Below, piece after piece: positions 1 through 10,117 of a stretch of DNA of 42,774 nt (position 1 is its first letter; each line of letters opens with the position of its first letter). The translations under genes and the position numbers were made by a program. The stretch comes from Nitrospirota bacterium. GTDB lineage: Bacteria; Nitrospirota; Thermodesulfovibrionia; Thermodesulfovibrionales; SM23-35. The notes beneath the pieces are model-generated. The model worked only from the letters and a program-made list of their open reading frames with translations. It was not told where the DNA came from and searched no databases. The stretch covers positions 1 to 42,774 of the forward strand of contig JACAEY010000091.1 of assembly GCA_013388605.1 (NCBI GenBank), read 5' to 3'.

Positions 1-583
1 AATGTGAAGTTTGGGGTCTGACTTGATTATTGATTTTACAGGGGGATGAGGTATCCATGCTTGTTATTTATTTATCGAGACAATGAGGACAGTGACAGGG
101 CCAGCGACTATTTATTTCATAGGTTTTGTCAGTGTAAACACTAGAATTTCACTAGAATTTTGCTTAACAGGCGGAATTTCTGATACTGTTAGCTGTTTCT
201 GAATCAAGCCAGTCCCTGAAATAAAATCAGGTCGAGCACTATCGTCAGGCCAGGGTTCAGGACAATTTTGAAACTAATTTTGAGCTTATACAGGGTTTGA
301 CGAAAAGACCGCTGTTTCAAAAGCTATGGATTTTGCACCGTATTTCTGGAATGGCCGTAATGGTAAGCAAATTTCCACACAGGTTAAGCCCATATATCTG
401 CAAACAAAGTCCGATGCTATTGTTGTAACGGTTATATTCATTAGTTCTCTTTTTTACCGCTGTATTTTGAAGGTTTGACACTTATTCTTATTCTACAGGT
501 TCTAAAAGTAAACGATTTATTGCTGATAGTGTCTTGGTGGCTTCATACAACTCGCTTATAAGGGTGATATGTCTGTTGTATGG
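1..583. other. Gene-free left flank
   Basis: No convincing coding frame is visible on either strand. Near the left edge, bases 14-25 carry a motif (gggtctgacttg) that recurs almost exactly beside the RAYT-like gene at the right end of the window. A short tandem duplication (cactagaattt twice) lies around 139-160. The stretch looks like eroded accessory DNA. Nothing else is supportable. Confidence 0.5.
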
Positions 584-623
584 TTGACATATCACATTAA
601 TATGTGATACACATAATTATGTG
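584..623 (+). promoter_or_regulatory. vapBC promoter with palindromic operator
   Basis: A consensus -35 hexamer TTGACA (584-589) is followed at once by an inverted repeat with 8-bp arms (TATCACAT-taa t-ATGTGATA, 590-609) and then by a perfect 14-bp palindrome CACATAATTATGTG (610-623). The ATGTGAT half-site therefore occurs repeatedly over the expected -10 region, for which no good hexamer is visible. Antitoxin-toxin complexes of the VapBC type repress their own operon by binding such repeats, so autoregulation is inferred. An AAAGGGGG Shine-Dalgarno follows before the ATG at 644. Confidence 0.65.
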
Positions 624-643
624 ATATGTGAAAGGGGGTTTGT

Positions 644-889
644 ATGGAACGGCAGAATGTAACATTGTCCCTTCCCAAGGCAATGCTGAAAAAAGCTAAG
701 ATGCTCGCGATGAAGAAAGAGAAATCTTTAAGCGCCTTGATACGGGAATCCCTTGAGGAGAAGATCAGAAAGGATACAGGGTATAAGAAAGCTATGGAGC
801 GAGAAATAAGCCTTATGGAAAAAGGCTTCAGTCTGGGTACAGGTGGCCGTATGCCCTGCTCGCGAGAGGAATTGCATGAAAGGCGATAA
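644..889 (+). CDS. vapB: VapB-like ribbon-helix-helix antitoxin
   Basis: The 81-residue protein begins with a short basic beta-strand segment (QNVTLSLPKAML) followed by two helices, the layout of a ribbon-helix-helix antitoxin. The remainder is charged and probably disordered, as expected for the toxin-neutralising tail. It lies directly upstream of a PIN-domain toxin, overlapping it by 14 nt, which is typical of type II toxin-antitoxin operons. A good Shine-Dalgarno (AAAGGGGG) precedes the ATG, and palindromic operator sites lie in the promoter. The family assignment rests mainly on context and the RHH-like N-terminus; the exact antitoxin subfamily is not certain. Confidence 0.82.
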   Translation: MERQNVTLSLPKAMLKKAKMLAMKKEKSLSALIRESLEEKIRKDTGYKKAMEREISLMEKGFSLGTGGRMPCSREELHERR

Positions 890-1298
890 GGTGTTTGTGG
901 ACACAAATGTGATTGTATATGCATATGATAAAGATGCAGGTGAAAAACACAAGTCTGCCTTGAATATTATGAAAGACCTTTGGCACTCAGGGCTTGGGAT
1001 TATAAGCACTCAGGTTCTACAGGAGTTTTTCATTACATTGACTAAGAAAATCTCAGTGCCTCTGAAAATACCGGTTGTACGGGGAACGATCAGAAGACTT
1101 TCCAGTTGGGATGTAGTGCTGATTGATGTAGACATAATAATAAGCGCGACTGAAATACAAGAGAGATACAAATATTCATTCTGGGACTCTCTTATCATTG
1201 CTTCTGCAATCGGAGGTGGAGCAAAAATTATTTTTTCGGAAGATTTTGCCGATGGTCAGACAATACAGGGCGTTACAATAAAGAACCCCTTTAAATAA
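876..1298 (+). CDS. vapC: VapC-like PIN-domain toxin ribonuclease
   Basis: This is a PIN-domain nuclease of 140 residues. The expected acidic residues are visible: VDTN near the N-terminus, the Glu in QVLQEFF, the Asp in FWDSLIIASA and the late acidic patch SEDF. PIN toxins cleave RNA, often tRNA, using Mg2+ or Mn2+. The ORF track starts at a GTG at 843, but the ATG at 876 is preceded by AGAGGA at good spacing and gives the standard start just before VFVDTN, so I chose 876. It overlaps vapB by 14 nt, implying translational coupling. Directly after its stop begins a helicase relic, so the pair sits in a degraded mobile or accessory area. Confidence 0.88.
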   Translation: MKGDKVFVDTNVIVYAYDKDAGEKHKSALNIMKDLWHSGLGIISTQVLQEFFITLTKKISVPLKIPVVRGTIRRLSSWDVVLIDVDIIISATEIQERYKYSFWDSLIIASAIGGGAKIIFSEDFADGQTIQGVTIKNPFK

Positions 1299-1663
1299 AC
1301 ATTTTCAACTTAAGAGATGAAAGCCATAACTTCAGAAATCCCTTCTCAAATCGGTGGGAAAACTTCTTTACACTTATAATGGATTACATAACTAAAGGGA
1401 GGGAAAGACCCTATATACTATTTCTTACTGCAACGCCAATTAACAATACCATCTGGGACCTCTACTGGCAGGTAATGCTCTTTACTCTCATAGACCAGAG
1501 GGTTTTTCTTAAAGAAGGAATTTCCGATATATTAAGATTTTTCAAGGATATAGATAAAGTAGGAGACCCTGCACTCTTAAATGATCTCATGAATGAGATA
1601 TCCATAAACTATCTCTTGATGGGGCATATCAGAGGCTTTATCTTCTTTTATACAAACCTATAA
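1295..1663 (+). pseudogene. Relic of SNF2-like helicase, N-terminal half
   Basis: Reading the frame of the 94-aa track ORF upstream past its ATG to about 1295 reveals RDESHNFRNP followed by LFLTATPINNTIWDLY. These match helicase motif II (DExH, here DESH) and motif III (TATP) of SNF2/SF2 helicases, where they occur with just this spacing. There is no Walker A motif: the frame begins right after the vapC stop codon, so the N-terminus is missing. Homology fades after about position 1620, where the next helicase lobe should begin. The 3' end overlaps the tail of the convergent PEBP gene. It is therefore a fragment and not a functional gene. Confidence 0.75.
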
Positions 1664-2171
1664 TTTGAGTCTGTTCAATGATGTGTCCTTTCATTGCCTT
1701 TTCCAGATCAGCCTTTTTTGCGTTGGAACTCAAATTGAGAGTAGTATCCAGGGCATAAAGCTTGAAGAAGTATCTATGTGTTCCAGAAGGAGGACAGGGA
1801 CCACCATAATCATGTTTTCTAAAATCATTCAGACCCTGGCTTGCACCTTTAGGAACAGAGTCTTCTTTTATATCTTTTGTTTTTGGATCAATATTCCATA
1901 AGACCCAATGAACCCATATACCCACCGGGGCGTCAGGATCATCAATTATTAATGCAAGAGATTTTGCCTTTTCTGAAACATTCTCAATCAAAAGAGGTGG
2001 GTTGATATCCATCCCATCACATGTATATTTTTGAGGTATGTAGCCATTATTTTCAAAAACAGGGCTTGATATTTTTAAACCAGTCATTTTAGTCACCTCC
2101 TTGCCCATGACATTTGAAATCAAAAGTAATAAAGATAACATTAAAGAAAAATAAATAAATCTTTTTTTCAT
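1638..2171 (-). CDS. YbhB/YbcL-family PEBP protein, exported
   Basis: The protein belongs to the phosphatidylethanolamine-binding/Raf kinase inhibitor-like family. The hallmark segments are YTCDGMDINPPL, DDPDAP, WVHWVLWNI and the GPCPPSGTHRY loop, in the usual order. An N-terminal signal peptide (KKRFIYFSLMLSLLLLISNVMG) predicts periplasmic location. The track opens at a TTG at 2186 that lies within the ribosome-binding site; the ATG at 2171 follows a strong GAGGAGGAAAG and is preferred (177 aa). The biochemical role of bacterial members is poorly defined. The 3' end slightly overlaps the helicase relic on the opposite strand. Confidence 0.9.
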   Translation of the reverse strand: MKKRFIYFSLMLSLLLLISNVMGKEVTKMTGLKISSPVFENNGYIPQKYTCDGMDINPPLLIENVSEKAKSLALIIDDPDAPVGIWVHWVLWNIDPKTKDIKEDSVPKGASQGLNDFRKHDYGGPCPPSGTHRYFFKLYALDTTLNLSSNAKKADLEKAMKGHIIEQTQIIGLYKRR

Positions 2172-2327
2172 CTTTCCTCCTCTCAAATTCTTATTTTAGA
2201 GTACAAGGATAAAAATCAGCGTTACAGCAATTATCCCTCTAAATTGATGACATTTAGACATTAAAAGCTCTTATGCTGTGGTAGCATCTTCCTTGGCATT
2301 CGAATTGAGTGAAAGCAGAGGCTTTTG

Positions 2328-2606
2328 CTAACCAACCAATTTGTCAAATTCCTCAACAGTTACCGCTGGGAAAGTTGTAAAGGAAATCCCTGTCAATTTC
2401 GTAAGGGCAACCGATGCCTTCATTACTTCAGAAATCCCTGGGAAATCAACTATAAAAGCTAAGTCATAAATTCCTAATAGCGAATACATTGAGTTTACCT
2501 TCCCTCCATTTTTCTCAATAAGACTGACTACCTCTTTTGTGCGTTTTGCGGTAATTCCTTTTATCCCTTCCAATGAATATTTCCCAAGCATCAAGAATCT
2601 TGACAT
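2328..2606 (-). CDS. GYD-domain small protein
   Basis: This 92-residue protein fits the GYD family of small ferredoxin-fold proteins: an N-terminal strand (FLMLGKYSLEGIKGI), a KRTKEV helix, a central GGKVNSMYSLLGIYDLAFIVDFP, in which the family's GxYD motif reads GIYD, and a C-terminal strand before VEEF. Members probably form dimeric alpha-beta barrels, and their function is unknown. A GGGGGTGAG Shine-Dalgarno precedes the ATG. It appears to be a single gene. Confidence 0.85.
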   Translation of the reverse strand: MSRFLMLGKYSLEGIKGITAKRTKEVVSLIEKNGGKVNSMYSLLGIYDLAFIVDFPGISEVMKASVALTKLTGISFTTFPAVTVEEFDKLVG

Positions 2607-2668
2607 CTTAGCTCACCCCCTTTCGTTTAAATTTTTAATATATTTTACATCTTACCCATTTTGAATTA

Positions 2669-2962
2669 CTATCTCTTTTCAGGTGCAGGAGGGACAGGCT
2701 CTTTTGGTTCTTTTATTACATTCAGGGCCTTCCTGTACGCCTCAAGCAGGTCTTCATAGTATTTAATCCTGAATGTCATACTTGGGATGTTCTTTACAGA
2801 ATACATGACTATATCCCAGGCAATCTCCTCTTCTGTTTTATATACAAAAAAGCATTGCGGTTCAGCAGGATATCTTCTAAATTCAAAACCCTTATCCTGA
2901 GCCTCTGTTATATCAACGATGAAAAGAATAGTTATCGTCAAAGCTATTAACCATCTACCCAT
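2669..2962 (-). CDS. Small secreted protein of unknown function
   Basis: The 97-residue product has a hydrophobic N-terminus ending in TEAQ, consistent with a cleavable signal peptide and a periplasmic protein of about 75 residues. The mature part is charged, contains a single Cys and ends in a Pro/Lys-rich tail (KEPKEPVPPAPEKR). I recognise no family. An AGGAGG-type site precedes the ATG. Its start lies only 12 nt past the stop of the short relic frame at 2975-3082, suggesting it was once the second gene of an operon whose first gene has decayed. Confidence 0.6.
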   Translation of the reverse strand: MGRWLIALTITILFIVDITEAQDKGFEFRRYPAEPQCFFVYKTEEEIAWDIVMYSVKNIPSMTFRIKYYEDLLEAYRKALNVIKEPKEPVPPAPEKR

Positions 2963-2974
2963 AACAGACCTCCT

Positions 2975-3082
2975 TTAAAATCTTATTATCTCAACTTCTA
3001 TCTCTTTACCGTTTTCCAGATTGATAATGAGCATGGATTCGGGAAAAGTAACTCTGTCGAAAGCATGATCTCTGTATTCTAT
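2975..3082 (-). pseudogene. C-terminal remnant of a decayed gene
   Basis: The minus-strand frame between two stop codons reads IEYRDHAFDRVTFPESML, continues as IINLENGKEIEVEIIRF and then stops. The composition is protein-like, and the stop abuts the Shine-Dalgarno of the downstream small secreted gene, as in an operon. No start codon or ribosome-binding site is available for more than about 20 codons. I read it as the tail of a truncated gene; the family is not recognised. Confidence 0.35.
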
Positions 3083-3100
3083 TTATCAACATAATTCGCT

Positions 3101-3119
3101 AAAAAAGTTGAGCTTTTTT
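3101..3119 (-). terminator. AT-rich hairpin after nitroreductase
   Basis: AAAAAAG-ttgag-CTTTTTT forms a 7-bp, mostly A-T stem directly after the nitroreductase stop codon on the minus strand. It resembles a weak intrinsic terminator, and its stability would be low. Confidence 0.35.
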
Positions 3120-3631
3120 TAAACCACTTTTAAAATAGCCTCTTTTGAACTTTTTACCTTTTTTGGTAATGGTTTTTCATCGGGATAGCCTATGCCTATA
3201 TTGGCAATTACTCGATACCTCTTATCTATATTAAGAATTTTTCTGACATATTCTTCCCTTTCTTGTGTCTCTGGATGATAAACTGCATTCCAGCAGGCAC
3301 CTAATCCCAGAGAATGGGTCTCAAGTAGAAGTAACATTATGGCACAGGAGCAGTCCTCTAACCAGTGATTACTTTTGCATTCATCTGCAAGGGCGACTAT
3401 GACAATAGGGGAGTTTTCTAAGAATTTAGAATAGGGCTGGGTCTTACTGAGATATTTTATCTTCTCTTTATCTTTCACTAAGATAAATGACCACGGCTGA
3501 GAATCTTTCGCAGAGGGTGCATAGCAGGCAGCCTCTATACATCTTCTGATCAGCACTTCATCGGGTATCCCCTTCTTGTACTTCCTTATACTTCTTCTGG
3601 TCTTTATTATTTCAAAAATATCTCTTTGCAC
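3119..3631 (-). CDS. Nitroreductase-family flavoprotein
   Basis: This 170-residue protein has the nitroreductase fold signatures: the N-terminal TRRSIRKYKKGIPDE motif that contacts FMN phosphate, the AACYAPSAKDSQPWSFILV segment, a central GLGACWNAVYHP loop and the C-terminal GIGYPDEKPLPK. Such enzymes are FMN-dependent NAD(P)H oxidoreductases of very varied substrate range. It is at the short end of the family. The start is a GTG at 3631, preceded by a modest TAGGAT site with a purine-rich GGGGGATG further upstream. It stands alone, with a weak hairpin after the stop. Confidence 0.9.
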   Translation of the reverse strand: MQRDIFEIIKTRRSIRKYKKGIPDEVLIRRCIEAACYAPSAKDSQPWSFILVKDKEKIKYLSKTQPYSKFLENSPIVIVALADECKSNHWLEDCSCAIMLLLLETHSLGLGACWNAVYHPETQEREEYVRKILNIDKRYRVIANIGIGYPDEKPLPKKVKSSKEAILKVV

Positions 3632-3664
3632 GATCCTATCTACATCCCCCTTTTACCAATTTTT

Positions 3665-3787
3665 TTAATGAAATTGCCAATTCCAGATAGAGATCACATG
3701 AGCTCCTAAATGTCTTCCATTACCTCCTGGCCTTTCAATCTCCATAAAACCTTGAAGGACTGAAGCGATAATATTTCCTGAGGTCAT
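3665..3787 (-). CDS. Possible 40-aa small ORF
   Basis: A minus-strand ATG frame of 40 codons, too short for the ORF track, includes ERPGGNGRHLGAHVISIWNWQ. Its composition is less random than the surrounding frames, but there is no ribosome-binding site and no recognised family. It could equally be a decayed tail of something larger. Confidence 0.18.
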   Translation of the reverse strand: MTSGNIIASVLQGFMEIERPGGNGRHLGAHVISIWNWQFH

Positions 3788-3881
3788 TTTTGCATAAAAA
3801 CATAAATATTTCTTGCAACTACTGACATCTCAATGAGGTTAAAAATGAGAAATTATATCATGCAGAAAAGTAACAAAAAGG

Positions 3882-4262
3882 TTATTGAACTTTCTTGTTT
3901 CGCCTGGTAATTCCCTTTTTTTCTTTGTATTTTTCCACTGCATATATCACTCTGTGTGCGCGTCGTATTTCTTCTGTATTGTTGAACATCAGAAGAATTA
4001 CCCTATTGAAAATCTCAATTATTTTAGTTCCCTCTTCATCTTCAATTGTCATCAAGTCATATTGAATTGGGTCTCCCCATGATGGATCGCCATATCTTAA
4101 CTTTAATGATTTATAATTATCTTTTGCCAGTGTTTCAAGTACATCCTTAGGAATAGCTTCCCCCTCAAAACAAATAGTAGTGCATTTGGATTTATCATCC
4201 AGTGTTTTAAGCATTCCACTTTGAAGAGTAATCTTTTTAATACTATGTGTAGAGTCAGCCAT
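3882..4262 (-). CDS. Hypothetical protein, 126 aa
   Basis: I do not recognise the family. The protein is soluble, with no signal peptide or membrane segment. It has a mixed N-terminal half containing LRYGDPSWGDPIQYDLMTIEDEEG and a helical, basic C-terminal half (EEIRRAHRVIYAVEKYKEKKG...RRNKK) that could contact nucleic acid. The ATG at 4262 lacks a clear Shine-Dalgarno. It lies between gene fragments, so its own integrity is uncertain. Confidence 0.5.
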   Translation of the reverse strand: MADSTHSIKKITLQSGMLKTLDDKSKCTTICFEGEAIPKDVLETLAKDNYKSLKLRYGDPSWGDPIQYDLMTIEDEEGTKIIEIFNRVILLMFNNTEEIRRAHRVIYAVEKYKEKKGITRRNKKVQ

Positions 4263-4416
4263 TTTTAATTTTATGCTTAGCGTTTACTTTTGAATCATAA
4301 TCCGCCGATTCAGGTAATGTCAAGGCTGTTTCTGTCTGATACGCCATGACCTTCTTGCAGCCTGCCTGAGGCTAAATATGTTATTACCAACTTGATAGAA
4401 ACTACATTTGGAAAAT

Positions 4417-4569
4417 TTAATAATTCAACCCTGTCTTTACCATCTTTGCATTTACTACAAGCGCATCCATATCTTTTGTAGTTTGTTGATCCATGTCTCT
4501 CTTTTTAAACTCAACTGATGCATCAAGAATCACAACTCTGAATCCTCTCTTCTTGAGCACATTTTTATG
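4417..4569 (-). pseudogene. Relic of helicase C-terminal domain
   Basis: An untracked minus-strand frame reads VLKKRGFRVVILDASVEFKKR and then DMDALVVNAKMVKTGL before a stop. SF2/SNF2-like helicases have the same layout in their C-terminal lobe (ASV...KR...DVLITNPxLVxTGLDL). One base out of frame the homology seems to continue as IIKFSKCSFYQVG, resembling the following DFPTIVFYQ strand, so there is a frameshift. No start codon or functional context remains. It may come from the same ancestral gene as the relic at 1295-1663, but it lies on the opposite strand. Confidence 0.6.
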
Positions 4570-4917
4570 TCAGAGAAAAAACATCAGAAATCTCTCAAAC
4601 CATTTGCTTCACGTGCATATGATTCTGTTGATAAGATAATAAAAAATGCAAAAGAAATTGTTTTTGGATAACAGGTTCTAATTTTCAAAAGTGTTTGATA
4701 GAATATGTCTGGTATTTTCAAGCCTTTTAGTCCCTTATCTAAAACAGAACCAGGGTAAGAAAGGAGGATAGTATTTTATGGGACTATACAGGCGACCGGA
4801 TTCAAAGGACTGGTCTAAACCATGACAAAGCTCAAAGAACATCATGTGGATTTTCACATTTTTTTCACGTTCAGGAAACTATTCCCACAAAACCGTTATT
4901 CTATTGAAATAAAAATC
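4570..4917. other. Gap with minor ORF, upstream of tRNA
   Basis: A plus-strand frame of 34 codons (4567-4671, MSEKKHQKSLKPFASRAYDS...) has protein-like composition but no ribosome-binding site, and I treat it as a possible fragment only. The 83-aa track ORF starting at 4822 is an artefact running through the tRNA gene. No other gene is visible here. Confidence 0.4.
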
Positions 4918-5006
4918 GGAGGGGTGCCAGAGTGGTTGAATGGGGCGGTCTCGAAAACCGTTGTGGAGTCACTCCACCCAGGGTTCGAATCCCTGCCCCT
5001 CCGCCA
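4918..5006 (+). tRNA. tRNA-Ser (anticodon CGA)
   Basis: The acceptor arm GGAGGGG pairs with CCCCTCC, followed by discriminator G and an encoded CCA. The anticodon arm is GGT-CTCGAAA-ACC with CGA in the middle of the 7-nt loop, so it reads UCG serine codons. A long variable arm (TGGAGTcacTCCA-like) and the T arm CAGGG-TTCGAAT-CCCTG are present, as expected for a class II serine tRNA. The next gene's stop codon, on the opposite strand, begins 2 nt after the CCA. Confidence 0.96.
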
Positions 5007-5007
5007 A

Positions 5008-5907
5008 CTAAGAAAATATCTCTTTCAATGCATCTCTCAAATGTGGATAATAAAATTGAAATCCTTTCCTTAGTAATCTCTCAGGAATTACCTTCTGGCT
5101 CATAAGAATAACATCTGCTGTTTCTTTAAATAAAAATCTAAGAATAAAAGCAGGAAAAGGAATAACAATAGCTCTTTTGAACTTTCTTATAGAATTTATG
5201 AAATCCTTAAATTGTACCGGAAAAGGCGAACTTGCATTTACCGGTCCTGACAATGTTTCATCTTCAATAGTTAAATGATATATATGTATGAGATCATCCA
5301 TATGAATCCATGGAAACCACTGATTGCCTGAACCAAAGATAACAGCGAAACCGAACCGAAAAGATTTCAATACTTGCTGGATAAAGCCTCCGCCCTTACC
5401 AATTACAGGAGCTGTCCTCACCTGAACTGAACGAATACCAAATTCCTCTGCTCTCCTTGCTTCTTTTTCCCACTGTATACAAAGCTCGGCTAAGAACCCT
5501 TGTCCATTTCTTGACTCTTCATTTATTTCTTCTCCTTTTCTATTACCATAATAACCCACAGCAGAGGCAGAAACAAATACTTTCGGTTTCTGAGGTAATT
5601 TTGAAATAAAATTTATGAGATTTTTATTGGCGGACACCCTGCTGTTCCATATATCCCTTTTATTCTTTTCATTCCAGAATGTAAAAATACTTTTACCGCT
5701 AAGATTTATGAGAGCATCTACACCTTCGAACCATTCCTGCTTAAACAATTCCGGTTTTAACAAGTCAGCCACGATAAACTCCATACCATGGAGAATCTTT
5801 TTTGGTTTGTGTCCTGCAAGAACGACTACCTGTAAACCCTGATTCAATAGATAGCCAGAAAGGTATGAGCCTATAAACCCAGTTCCCCCACAAATAAGAA
5901 CTTTCAT
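5008..5907 (-). CDS. TIGR01777-family SDR-like epimerase
   Basis: The 299-residue protein is an atypical short-chain dehydrogenase/NAD-dependent epimerase. It has the N-terminal dinucleotide site VLICGGTGFIGSYL, the family-specific VSASAVGYYGNRKGEEINEES, WEKEARRAEEFGIR, an RTAPVIGKGGG segment, WFPWIHMDD and a C-terminal DUF1731-like tail (VIPERLLRKGFQF). Members are related to YfcH of E. coli and cell-division inhibitor SulA-like epimerases; their substrate is unknown. The length is usual for the family. It starts at an ATG followed by KVLICGG, and its 3' end abuts the tRNA gene. Confidence 0.92.
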   Translation of the reverse strand: MKVLICGGTGFIGSYLSGYLLNQGLQVVVLAGHKPKKILHGMEFIVADLLKPELFKQEWFEGVDALINLSGKSIFTFWNEKNKRDIWNSRVSANKNLINFISKLPQKPKVFVSASAVGYYGNRKGEEINEESRNGQGFLAELCIQWEKEARRAEEFGIRSVQVRTAPVIGKGGGFIQQVLKSFRFGFAVIFGSGNQWFPWIHMDDLIHIYHLTIEDETLSGPVNASSPFPVQFKDFINSIRKFKRAIVIPFPAFILRFLFKETADVILMSQKVIPERLLRKGFQFYYPHLRDALKEIFS

Positions 5908-5960
5908 ATTTAAATTATACCCTTAACCATCCTTTATCAAAATGATAAGGTAATAAGTCT

Positions 5961-6110
5961 GTATACCTCATAAACTCAATGAATCGACAGGATAATTGTA
6001 TCGCAGACCCTTTCTGTTAAAGATGATATCTGGTTAACGTTCATATATCCTTCTTTGGAATCAGGATGTGGATGAATTTTCTAAGATGCCGTCATTGTAT
6101 TTCTCATATT
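5961..6110. repeat. Dispersed MITE-like repeat, copy 1
   Basis: This is about 80% identical by eye to the repeat between ruvA and ruvB. Shared blocks include cgacaggataattgtat / agacaggataattgtat, tttctgttaaag, atatatcc, aggatgtggat and gtcattgt. The terminal inverted repeats seen in copy 3 are degraded here. The copy sits in the gap upstream of the Fis-like gene. Confidence 0.75.
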
Positions 6111-6409
6111 TTAGTGTATATGGATAATAATGATCATAAAACATGTATGAAAACCTAAATATCAGGCTTACTCCAATTTACTTAGTAAAATTGATCCAAA
6201 ATTAAATTGCATAATCTTACCAAATTTTTTTTAAAAGTAACAGATAAAATATTCTAAAATAGCAAGTAAAAAGTCTTTAAATTTTGGTATAAGATTTGAT
6301 CTTTAAATAGAAATTTATAATCGTAAATTTTAAAAATTTAATAACTAAAAATTTCTCAGTTCATTATAATACCATTATTCATTCGCGGGTTCTCCTTTAT
6401 AAGGTTATT
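6111..6409. other. AT-rich gene-free leader region
   Basis: Very AT-rich DNA with runs such as aaatttttttt and no coding frame lies ahead of the Fis-like gene. Several weak -10-like hexamers exist, but none has a convincing -35 partner. It may be a promoter region for the Fis-like gene. Confidence 0.3.
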
Positions 6410-6676
6410 ATGGAAAAAAAAGAATTGCTTTCAGAAGCAATAAATTCTTGTTCAATATATGAATTCCTTGAAGAAAAGCTCAAGCGGTATCTAAAAAAAC
6501 TCACAAAGCTTGAACACTCAAACCTCTATGAGTCAGTCATATCCGAGGTTGAAAAATCATTGATCTCAATAGTTCTTAAAGAAACTGAAGGGAACCAGCT
6601 CAAGGCAGCAAAAACACTTGGAATAAATCGTAATACATTAAGATCAAAGATTAAAGCATATAAAATTAAAATATAA
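6410..6676 (+). CDS. Fis-type helix-turn-helix protein
   Basis: This 88-residue protein carries a C-terminal Fis-type HTH (VEKSLISIVLKETEGNQLKAAKTLGINRNTLRSKIK), matching the DNA-binding end of Fis and of NtrC-type activators. The N-terminal half is a charged helical region, so the total length resembles Fis itself and not a full bEBP. It is probably a nucleoid-associated or local transcription factor. AAGG precedes the ATG. It lies just upstream of tgt with a short gap; similar Fis-tgt neighbours could be co-transcribed. Confidence 0.85.
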   Translation: MEKKELLSEAINSCSIYEFLEEKLKRYLKKLTKLEHSNLYESVISEVEKSLISIVLKETEGNQLKAAKTLGINRNTLRSKIKAYKIKI

Positions 6677-8762
<2,086 letters not shown>

Positions 8763-8766
<4 letters not shown>

Positions 8767-10091
8767 AGAATCGGCAGATACCTCTCAATCTCATAAGGGA
8801 ATACCTTTATACGGTATTCATCCCACTCCACCTTCTTACTTATTATAAGTTGTTCAAAGATGTGTTCTCCAAGTGTATCTCTTAGAAGCTCACTTTCTTC
8901 TGCATGCTCTATTGCCTCAATAAGGCTCCCAGGTAACTGCTCTATCCCCATCTCCTCCTTCTCCCCCTCGGTTAAATGGTAAACATCCATCTCTACAGGC
9001 TCTGAAAGTTTGTAACCCTTATCTATTCCCCTCAAACCTGCATTCAACATACATGCAAAGGCAAGATATGGGTTACACGCTGGATCAGGTGAACGGAGCT
9101 CTACCCTCGTCGCCTTCTCCTTGCCCGGTTTATAAAGTGGTACCCTCACAAGGGTCGACCTGTTCCTCCTCGCCCAGCAGATATACACTGGTGCCTCATA
9201 TCCAGGCACAAGCCTCTTGTATGAGTTTACCCATTGGTTAAGTACAAGGGTTATCTCCTTGATATGGGTTAGTATCCCAGCTATATACTTCTTCGCTATA
9301 TCCGATAGATAATACTCATCCTTGGGATCAAAAAAGGCATTCCTATCCCCCTTAAATAGAGATTGGTGTGTGTGCATCCCGCTTCCATTCTGTCCAAATA
9401 TCGGCTTCGGCATAAATGTGGCATACACATTGTATTGCTTTGCCACTTCCTTCACTATTACCCTGTGTGTCATAACTATGTCAGCCATCGTTAGAGCATC
9501 CTCATACCTTAGGTCTATCTCATGCTGTGAATGCGCTACCTCATGATGGGAATACTCTACCTTTATCCCCATTGATTCAAGGGCAAGGATGGTGTCCCTC
9601 CTTAAATCCTCTGCAGCATCAAGTGGATAATCAAAATAACCACCCTCATCAAGGATATCTGTGTTTCTGTCTGTCTTGAAATAAAAATATTCAAGCTCTG
9701 GACCAAGATAAAATGTGAACCCCCTCTCCCTTGCCTTCTCAAGATTTAACTTCAGAATATACCTCGGATCCCCTTTGTAGGGTGAACCATCAGGTTCATA
9801 TATGTCACAGAACATCCTCGCTACCGCCCTCTCCTTTGGCCTCCATGGAAGTATCGCAAAGGTCGCAGGATCAGGCCTCGCTATCATGTCAGATTCATCT
9901 ATCCTCGCAAATCCTTTGATGGATGAACCATCAAATCCAATCCCTTCATCAAAAGCATAGTTGAGTTCCTCTACAGGTATCGCAAAACTCTTCAGTTGCC
10001 CATGTATGTCACTGAACCATAGCCGAACAAACTTTACTCCATGCTCCTTTACCAGCTCCATTACTTCTTTCTTGTCTTTCGGTTTCTCCAT
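8763..10091 (-). CDS. glnA: Glutamine synthetase, type I-alpha
   Basis: GlnA makes glutamine from glutamate, ammonia and ATP. Recognisable segments are RLWFSDIHGQLKSF, GFDGSSIKGFARIDESDM, the metal-binding GPELEYF, NGSGMHTHQSL, the ATP-binding region KRLVPGYEAPVYICWARRNRS and RSPDPACNPYLAF. At 442 residues it matches the short GSI-alpha group, which lacks the insertions of adenylylated GSI-beta enzymes; regulation is therefore more likely by feedback or transcription. A strong AAGGAGGATAT precedes the ATG, and a perfect 10-bp inverted repeat lies 27 nt upstream. Confidence 0.97.
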
Positions 10092-10117
10092 ATATCCTCC
10101 TTGAACTACTTCAATCT

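Noticed and set aside
592-1009. Minus-strand ORFs opposite vapBC
   Set aside because: They are shadows of the vapB and vapC frames, with no start signals.
4822-5073. 83-aa plus-strand ORF over the tRNA
   Set aside because: It runs straight through the tRNA-Ser gene; GGVPEWLNGAVSKTVVESLHPGFESLPLR is the usual artefact of translating a serine tRNA.
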